From IMG/VR virus record IMGVR_UViG_3300025701_000014, positions 1 to 55,423 of that record: a stretch of DNA of 55,423 nt; one strand, given 5' to 3'. The notes under the pieces are model-generated. The model saw only the letters and a list, made by a program, of their open reading frames with translations, had not been told where the DNA came from and did no database searches. Positions 51,801 through 55,423 of this stretch are shown in pieces. The position numbers and the translations under genes are program-made. Every line of letters begins with the position of its first letter. Positions within the stretch are counted from its first letter, which is position 1. Origin of the DNA: a virus.

Positions 51801-52644
51801 CATTAGTCTCACTGGTCGCTGCATTAGCTGCGTTAACCGCTACGTTATCTTCGCTTATAGCTGCTGCTGCTGCACTTGTTGCCGCTTGCGTTGCGCTTGT
51901 GGCCGCTGCTGTCGCACTAGTAGTTGCACTTGAAGCACTGGTAGCTGCATTGGTGGCACTGGTGGCTGCATTGGTAGCACTTGTAGCTGCATTTGAAGCT
52001 GACGTAGTAGCACTATTGGCACTGGTGGTTGCTGAGGAAGCACTTGCAGTGGCGTTTGACGCAGCTGTTGATGCAGTAGAGGCAGATGTCTGAGCAGATG
52101 TAGCACTCAAGGTGGCACTTGTTTCAGAAGCGGCAGCATTTGTAGCACTATCAGCTGAGGCCACAGCACTATTAGAAGCTTCATTAGCACTAGTGGCTGC
52201 TGCTGTAGCTGAACCCGCTGCATTAGTTTCTGATGTTGCCGCATTAGTAGCACTCGTGGAAGCAGCAGCGGCACTGGTGGCAGCACTGGTGGCTGAAATA
52301 CTAGCTGACGAAGCAGAAGTAGCAGCGTTAGATTCGCTTGTAGCGGCATTGGCAGCGCTTGTGGCTGCTGATGTAGCACTCCCGGCGGCCTCAGTAGCTG
52401 ATGCTGCGGCATTGACCTCAGAGACAGCTGCTTGTGCTGCACTAAGGGCTGCTTCGTTGATGGCTGTGATAGCCTCAGGCGATCCATTCTCCCCAAAGGC
52501 ACTACCGAGTGATGAGTCGTTAGTGACTGTTTGTACCGTAGTGGGGTCTGGCCCAACTACATTGGTTGGGATAATTTGAACTTGATCATCCCCCACGTCC
52601 CCGAAAGAACCTCCGAGGGCAATATCATCTGTTATATCTGACAT
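45805..52644 (-). CDS. Giant tail fibre with C-terminal S74 self-cleaving chaperone
   Basis: This protein has 2279 residues. The N-terminal 60 contain two SLGSAFGE-like segments that may attach to the tail. Residues 65-520 are an Ala/Ser/Thr-rich heptad repeat (AATSATN type), a lambda Stf-like trimeric stalk. Beta-rich shaft and head follow, with at least six copies of NDGSGSGLDADLLDG-like units and a duplicated GLQTALDGKVDDSQVLTNVP block. The end carries SDRRVKENIRTID and IGFIAQEVNEI, the Peptidase S74 domain. Its Ser-Asp pair cuts the chaperone off after trimer folding. A coiled coil closes the chain. Confidence 0.93.
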   Translation of the reverse strand: MSDITDDIALGGSFGDVGDDQVQIIPTNVVGPDPTTVQTVTNDSSLGSAFGENGSPEAITAINEAALSAAQAAVSEVNAAASATEAAGSATSAATSAANAATSESNAATSASSASISATSAATSAAAASTSATNAATSETNAAGSATAAATSANEASNSAVASADSATNAAASETSATLSATSAQTSASTASTAASNATASASSATTSANSATTSASNAATSATNAATSATNAATSASSATTSATAAATSATQAATSAAAAAISEDNVAVNAANAATSETNAATSATTAQTAATNATNSANEAASSAANAATSATAAAASESSVAADALSASLSATSATTSATTAQTAANNAADSETAAASSAVLSADSASSSSLSAAASLSSANNAASSATDASVAEVNAEASATNAASSAVSSLSSSLASASSAASAASSATSATASETNATASATAAAGSATSAATSATSAAASATSSSTSANDAATSATQAGISEANAASSATSADASATAAAASATTAQGHLLDFEKHYLGDYASAPTLDNQGNPLSVGALYFNTIDNGMYVWSGSVWITISDTIDYAPLTGADFTGEVTAPLFTGSLRGNQLFKAQAGEALTKGVPVYISGVSGNTPIVMKADSDDPGKMPAFGLAGGTANLNAAVDIVTYGQLENMNTSAYTLGQTLYVDTVPGGLVSSAPSGENSLIQNIGKVERVHASVGTIFVAGAGRTNATPNLNEGKFFLGNALNKSVSADFSDTVAAQLAGTVTLGDVYSTGSVEIDGNLTVHGTTVTVNATELAIADNMIYLNEGSVVTNPDLGIAGGYNDGTYAHAGIFRDATDGIWKVYDGYLPEPDASPYIDITDASFTIADMQVNTLYAAGGNSGNWNTAYSWGNHADAGYLTSYTDNDTTYTAGSGLALTGTVFSNTAPDQTVTLLGSGATTVTGAYPNFTISSTDTNTVYTHPTSHSISFITGLQTALDGKVDDSQVLTNVPAGALFTDTVYTHPSSHPISFITGLQTALDNKVDDSQVLTNVPAGAVFTDTVYTLPFTDYSSNWNAAYDWGDHALAGYANANHVHNYLPLSGGTLTGTLSSNSVISTSSHMTSATFYNSGSYNILNAAQNGWHTAINRGSGDNFTINALGGYQINGTTVIDSSRNISNINAISIGQDISGMDTTNLDLDIVNNASIRGSSSLYFGVTTNNYNSWKTRISSDNTSTMSISGAATSINNFGYGSSVFGLFNTSGLQILGNTAWHAGNDGAGSGLDADLLDGYNTSTSATANTVVVREGGGHIYGNYILGSYFNASAGNSENPTIGQIWTQSTGDNYLRKSTPAHFASQMSQYLVQTDGSNPAYIKVPSNYTGNLNSIVNAGVYFTEAASGISNNPFGSTGSFLQFGDAGGSDVRLQFYAKSSLDRIAFRNQWGNGNWGGWHEFWTTANDGSGSGLDADTVDGWQASNIVKGGNGKGTTNIAFGSSANTDSGFYDVYSDGTPTGTWYSMVNMAHYGGNHGHQIAGSFYAAGDLYNRNNNNGSLSAWAKIWNTANDGSGSGLDADLLDGLQLHTGRNNEANKVVRTDANGYIQAGWINTDSGDSGITNRLTRIYSSGDNYLRYSTLTDFKVHMGLSAKNSYSRRIDYTSDANYHVGSMGHSGIGANEVFHGGSGFFDIWSSTNLPPSTSHVHGFNALHYTTNSYGTTGGNAYGIQVAGQYNQGGTIFARGCSGGSFSGWAKLWSDSNDGSGSGLDADYLDGNQSSFFADKTNTQTFAAEQIYTGMARVFTGSIAESNTSNGLVFDGNYQTGQYRHRLRKRDDGNGLPLYLDYASSTANSYSPIVRFGGGGTYKELSVYGDQEITGQLLIDQNIASPSNYYNGLQVEVRATSGTAGIGLHRNGYSHVGIYTNASNRLDFDFNAGDVIMNYNAGTLWGSGNDGSGSGLDADLLDGQQPSALSVNYANTAGSAGSLPTLYAGGQQTNPQVYFNYLTGLKVAMTGYPNVWSDTLWINGYSGGDVENMCALHLIRNGQPRMWISSQSNRGTSYGTAYEFWSSYNDGSGSGLDADLLDGYNSDNFLGKFGNSYYQANNWIQLTAEHGLYMPSINNAHFYPNGATSYGTWRIIGSRNGYTGIHLDHGNVTTAMYDGGGNGGEYNSNWGWYTYFHRDNGCLGVAGSSTSSSYGLYEQGGGIYSTGNITAYSDRRVKENIRTIDNALETVEQMRGVYYNRIDDEEKKTVIGFIAQEVNEIEGAKPLVTYAEDVDQYGVAYGNTAGLLVEAVKQLSQQVKDLQNEIKELKNA

Positions 52645-52653
52645 ACTGACTCC

Positions 52654-53667
52654 TTAAATGAGACCCCCTGCATTGTAGCTGACATGGGCATGACCAGCGG
52701 AGAGTTTACGTTTCTTCTCTTCATTGTTCAGTTCCAGTATTGCTTCTGCAAAACGGGCTTTATATTTTTCTGACTGTTGATCTTCTTGTAAGTAATCAAA
52801 GCATCGATGTAATGCACCAAACAATAAGACACGTTCGTTGTGGTCCTTCAACCAATTACCGACTTCATCTATGTAACGAACATAAGATCCTTCAATTAAA
52901 TCAAAAGTTCTCTGCTCTAACACGGTTAATGCTGCGTACTGTTCAGCCGTTTTAACTTCATACACGGTAGGCTCTGCTGTTGCTTCTGCAAGAGTGAGGC
53001 CAACTGGTAAGTTTCTTCGGGCATCCAAAGCAGCAAGTCTACGGTAATAGAAAAGCTCAACGGTATTACCAACAGCAACACGGTCACCAGCCATTATGAT
53101 TTTAGAACCCTTACGGGTGAAGTAATTGCTATTAAAGGTGTTGTCGTTATAGTCGTAAAATGTTTTAGTATCCACTGTCTCATTGAAGACGGTGTCTGTG
53201 TACGTGCGATGTGCATTGACAGATGGTGTATCTGCTGCGGTAATCACTGCATAGTTTACTTGGTTAGCATCAGTGATAGTCACTGCACCAACTAAAGAAC
53301 CAACAGGTGGTCTTTCAATAGACCCCATAGATCTCAATACGATAAAAGAGATTGTATCGTGAGGGATTGAAAAAGTAGCATTAGCAATCTCAGGGTTAAC
53401 ATCATTGCTTTCATATTGAGCATCTTTAATATTATTGCTCACAGCCACTGAATAAACACCCTCGGATACTTTAAGGCAGTAGGTTAATGCTGTTCCATTT
53501 CGAACAACAAAGTACCTAGAGAACTCCAAAGGTGGGATCTCTAGGTGTCGGTACGCTTCATCTGCGGCGTACCTTAAACTGGATTGAATAATAGAGTCAG
53601 GGAGGACCGTTGCTTCACGGTTAGCCCAATCTCGTACCATTGTTACTAAACTTGTATATGTAGCCAT
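52654..53667 (-). CDS. Head-tail adaptor (T7 gp11-like tail tubular protein A)
   Basis: This is a 337-residue protein with an N-terminal helical part (YTSLVTMVRDWANREATVLPD, then YAADEAYRHLEIPPLEF). A strand-rich insertion follows, and then a C-terminal helical region WLKDHNERVLLFGALHRCFDYLQED. This split helical layout and the last motif are typical of podovirus adaptors sitting under the portal. It lies between the small basic genes and the giant fibre. Confidence 0.78.
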   Translation of the reverse strand: MATYTSLVTMVRDWANREATVLPDSIIQSSLRYAADEAYRHLEIPPLEFSRYFVVRNGTALTYCLKVSEGVYSVAVSNNIKDAQYESNDVNPEIANATFSIPHDTISFIVLRSMGSIERPPVGSLVGAVTITDANQVNYAVITAADTPSVNAHRTYTDTVFNETVDTKTFYDYNDNTFNSNYFTRKGSKIIMAGDRVAVGNTVELFYYRRLAALDARRNLPVGLTLAEATAEPTVYEVKTAEQYAALTVLEQRTFDLIEGSYVRYIDEVGNWLKDHNERVLLFGALHRCFDYLQEDQQSEKYKARFAEAILELNNEEKKRKLSAGHAHVSYNAGGLI

Positions 53668-53680
53668 TGGGCTTCTCCTC

Positions 53681-53959
53681 TTACCATTTAACCTTGTCAG
53701 CCCAATAAGCTGCGCTTAATGGTCCCTTGCTTATATTCTTTTGGTGTCGTGCTTTAAAGCTCTTGCGCCGGTTGGCATACGACTTAGACTCACCTTGTTT
53801 TTTCGGGGAGCCAAGGACGCCTTGCTGTCCAAACCGAATTGTCTTAACAGTGTCTCCCTGCTTTGCAACAACAACATGGGACTTCTTTGGGTGGCTTGGA
53901 GTTCTTTTTGGTTTGTTGTATCCACTGACACCTGCCCTCTCTAATCTTTTATCTTTCAT
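53681..53959 (-). CDS. Small basic protein, DUF6321-like
   Basis: This is a 92-residue Lys/Arg-rich protein: RLERAGVSGYNKPKRTPSHP, then KTIRFGQQG, RRKSFKARHQKN and AYWADKVKW. I recall this as the DUF6321 family of marine phages and giant-virus metagenomes. AAGGAG eight bases ahead selects ATG 53959 over 53980. It overlaps the preceding gene by 11 bases. It may bind DNA within the head. Confidence 0.78.
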   Translation of the reverse strand: MKDKRLERAGVSGYNKPKRTPSHPKKSHVVVAKQGDTVKTIRFGQQGVLGSPKKQGESKSYANRRKSFKARHQKNISKGPLSAAYWADKVKW

Positions 53960-54200
53960 ACCATTTTCTCCTTTTACCACTTGCAGTCACATCATGTTTA
54001 ATTCGTTTTGAACTAGTCTTCTTACGCTTGCTTCTTTCTTTCTCAGCCTTAGTCATCTTATCGGCAACTGCCTTAGGACGACATGAGGGGTAGGGTCGGT
54101 CGCTATCTTTAGCAGACTTACGCCCGCATGCCTCACCTGTTTTTAAATCTACCCACTTTTCATTAAACCATTTCTTAAGGCCACCTTTATACTTTGCCAT
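53949..54200 (-). CDS. Small basic protein, DUF5872-like
   Basis: This codes for 83 residues: GGLKKWFNEKWVDLKTGEACG, then PYPSCRPK and a Lys-rich tail. The KKWFxEKWVDxKTG...CxR...YPxCRP pattern matches the DUF5872 type in my memory. The two Cys are kept. It forms one of three adjacent tiny basic genes between capsid and adaptor. Confidence 0.78.
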   Translation of the reverse strand: MAKYKGGLKKWFNEKWVDLKTGEACGRKSAKDSDRPYPSCRPKAVADKMTKAEKERSKRKKTSSKRIKHDVTASGKRRKWYER

Positions 54201-54364
54201 TATCGGTAGCCTCCACCACGTTTTTTATATTCCTTAACTAACCAACCATTTGCATAGGCCGAAGGGTAGACATCAAATTTACGCTTTGCTTCGGCTTTCA
54301 CTCTAGCGTAGAGCGCTTTATCTGTTGGGGTGGGTGCGCCCAACGGTCCTTTCCTTTTAGCCAT
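54200..54364 (-). CDS. Small basic protein, DUF5872-like C-terminal module
   Basis: This is a 54-residue protein (KALYARVKAEAKRKFDVYPSAYANGW, then EYKKRGGGYR). The VYPSAYANxxLVKxYKxRGG text resembles the second half of DUF5872-type proteins, so this and the neighbouring gene may be a split pair. Its stop overlaps the next start by one base. Confidence 0.75.
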   Translation of the reverse strand: MAKRKGPLGAPTPTDKALYARVKAEAKRKFDVYPSAYANGWLVKEYKKRGGGYR

Positions 54365-54373
54365 ATTAGCCTC

Positions 54374-54688
54374 CTAGTAAGACATTAGTGCAGGGTACTC
54401 CTGCTTCATAATCCTAATCACCCGTTGGACAGCTGCACGGTCATGCATAAAGTCAGGGTCATGGATGTTGATATTGTATTTATTAAGAATCTCTATTGCA
54501 ACAATGTCAGGGATCGTACATGCTTTCTTGTAAGAAATATCCTTGCGGGGATCTCTATAGGCTTCACGATCACGCTTGGCTTGTTCAATAAAAGAACTGG
54601 CATCCTGAGAAAACTTAAAATCACCAGTTGAAAGATCAATACCACCGGACATACCGCCAGAAGTATTGAAGCTAAGTTTAGTATCCAT
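54374..54688 (-). CDS. Hypothetical head-region protein
   Basis: This 104-residue protein has a Gly/Ser-rich start (FNTSGGMSGGIDLSTGDFKF) and a charged helical body (EQAKRDREAYRDPRKDISYKK). It stands between a possible head-decoration gene and the DUF5872-like pair. No family is recognised. A structural head role is likely from position. Confidence 0.7.
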   Translation of the reverse strand: MDTKLSFNTSGGMSGGIDLSTGDFKFSQDASSFIEQAKRDREAYRDPRKDISYKKACTIPDIVAIEILNKYNINIHDPDFMHDRAAVQRVIRIMKQEYPALMSY

Positions 54689-54707
54689 TAGTCCTACCTC
54701 GTATTAC

Positions 54708-54935
54708 TTAGTTTGTCATGGCTACGAAACGACCCGTCTTACCAATGTAACCCAATACTGGATTAACAATAGCGAAGTCATAGCTGCCTTTAATAAACGC
54801 TGCGGAAGCTAACTCGTAGCCACCGTCAACTGAATCTGTAGTTACCCAAACACAATCTTCTGCTGGGATATTGTAGATCACACCTGCTGTAAAAGAACCA
54901 GTAGTAGTTCCAATTGTACCTTTAATTACCATCAT
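54708..54935 (-). CDS. Small beta-rich protein downstream of the capsid gene (possible head decoration)
   Basis: This is a 75-residue protein of short strands (IKGTIGTTTGSFTAGVIYNIP, then CVWVTTDSV). It follows the capsid terminator by about 20 bases, with AGGAG before the start. Small beta proteins in this place are often head decoration or stabilising proteins. The function is inferred from position alone. Confidence 0.65.
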   Translation of the reverse strand: MMVIKGTIGTTTGSFTAGVIYNIPAEDCVWVTTDSVDGGYELASAAFIKGSYDFAIVNPVLGYIGKTGRFVAMTN

Positions 54936-54956
54936 ATCACTTATCTCCTAAAGTAA

Positions 54957-54989
54957 TAAAAAAGGGGAAGAGGCGTTAGCCCCCTCCCC
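54957..54989 (-). terminator. Intrinsic terminator after the major capsid gene
   Basis: On the minus strand GGGGAGGGGG and CCTCTTCCCC pair (10 bp, two G-U) around CTAACG, followed by TTTTTTATTAC. It lies 20 bases beyond the capsid stop. Placement directly after the capsid gene mirrors the T7 Tphi terminator after gene 10. Confidence 0.85.
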
Positions 54990-55008
54990 ATAGAGATGTA
55001 TCTAAACC

Positions 55009-55423
55009 TTACTTAAGGCCGTAGATTGCACCACAACCCAGTGGGTTCTTAACTTCAAAAGTGTTCTCTTCTACCAGCATGCCAACAGTAGAGTCACCTT
55101 TCTGACCTACATCAACTTCGGCCAGAGGGCGCAAAGAAGCAACTGCAAACCACTGTGGATCGTAGATCAATGCACAAGAGTCTGAGTGGTCATCGGCAGT
55201 ACCGGCAGTGCCAGTGGTCAAACCCATGATGTAGTTAGGGACAACCATCAGGTCACCGAAGTCAGACATGTAGATATCTACAGACTGACGCAGCTTACCG
55301 TCAGAGTCGATGTTGCGGCGAACACCAGAATCGCTAACCATCAGGTCAGAGAAGTCACGGCGCAGCTTAGGAGACAACATGATCTTAGTTGCCTTACCGC
55401 CTTGCTCGTAGATCTTCTGCATG
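55009..55423 (-). CDS. Major capsid protein, C-terminal part (gene continues from position 806)
   Basis: This is the end of the capsid gene described at 1-806. Bases 55271-55423 repeat 1-153, so only 55009-55270 are new. They carry IYMSDFGDLMVVPNYIMG, then CALIYDPQWFAVASLRPL and the terminal VKNPLGCGAIYGLK. An internal ATG at 55420-55422 is not a start. The stop TAA (54-strand equivalent TTA) is at 55009-55011 and the terminator follows. Confidence 0.9.
   Translation of the reverse strand, partial: MQKIYEQGGKATKIMLSPKLRRDFSDLMVSDSGVRRNIDSDGKLRQSVDIYMSDFGDLMVVPNYIMGLTTGTAGTADDHSDSCALIYDPQWFAVASLRPLAEVDVGQKGDSTVGMLVEENTFEVKNPLGCGAIYGLK
55271..55423. repeat. Terminal redundancy of the contig, right copy
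   Basis: This matches bases 1-153 with a single difference (A at 55297 for G at 27). Removing one copy gives a unique length of 55,270 bases and restores the capsid frame. Confidence 0.93.

Noticed and set aside
51173-52093. Long open frame of 306 codons antisense to the giant fibre
   Set aside because: It is a by-product of the Ala/Ser/Thr codon repeat on the other strand. The product is a Leu/Ala/Val low-complexity chain without a ribosome site, and the sense frame ends in a clear S74 domain.
51090-52580. Repeat-rich DNA that could be mistaken for a CRISPR array
   Set aside because: The repeats are short, irregular and in frame with the coding heptads. There are no constant spacers, and no cas genes lie nearby.
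1-55423. tRNA genes, integrase, repressor, insertion sequences
   Set aside because: I read the gaps for cloverleaf-like sequence and the proteins for recombinase or transposase motifs and found none. A tRNA scan would be needed to be certain.

Overview
The window is an essentially complete genome of a tailed double-stranded DNA phage with podovirus-type gene content. Bases 55271-55423 repeat bases 1-153 with one synonymous mismatch, and the major capsid gene runs across that join. The contig is therefore a circular assembly of about 55,270 bp opened inside the capsid gene. There is no integrase, repressor or tRNA gene that I can see, so a lytic life style is likely. Class II ribonucleotide reductase, ThyX, MazG, a T7-type replisome and families I associate with marine phages (DUF5872/DUF6321-like small basic proteins) suggest an aquatic phage of a Gram-negative bacterium. 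The host cannot be named from sequence alone.

Layout. Two arms diverge from a 500-bp noncoding region at 6681-7180. The plus arm (7181-24008) carries small early genes, ssDNA-binding protein, a Gp88-like protein, a probable small terminase, glutaredoxin, a DUF3310 protein, HNH nuclease, family-A DNA polymerase, 5'-3' exonuclease, RusA-type resolvase, class II RNR, MazG, primase-helicase, a T7-like RNA polymerase and ThyX. The minus arm runs from 6680 down to 1, across the join, and from 55270 down to 24054. It carries large terminase, portal, scaffold, capsid, small basic proteins, adaptor, a 2279-residue tail fibre, lysis genes, tail nozzle, a second fibre, internal/ejection proteins, and last a 1128-residue protein. 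The arms meet at a strong hairpin terminator at 24012-24055.

The most notable point is that this 1128-residue late protein (24054-27440) carries all the signature motifs of a single-subunit RNA polymerase: a GR motif, motif A Asp656, motif B Lys740 and Tyr748, and motif C Asp951. It is encoded right after the ejection-protein genes. It looks like a compact N4-type virion RNA polymerase in a phage that also has its own T7-like enzyme (20968-23052).

Matching this, the genome shows two classes of promoter-like element. One is a T7-like CTCGCTAGTCCCTATAGGA motif found four times, two copies per strand, at the head of both arms and within them. The other is a short inverted repeat, CCACGCAAGCGTGTC, found four times, only on the plus arm and only between genes. 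It has the general form of the small hairpin promoters used by N4 virion RNA polymerase. I infer a two-stage programme: an injected polymerase reads the plus arm from hairpin elements, and the T7-like enzyme made from that arm then reads the T7-like promoters, including those driving the late minus arm. The adjacent ejection protein also begins with a staphylococcal-nuclease-like domain.
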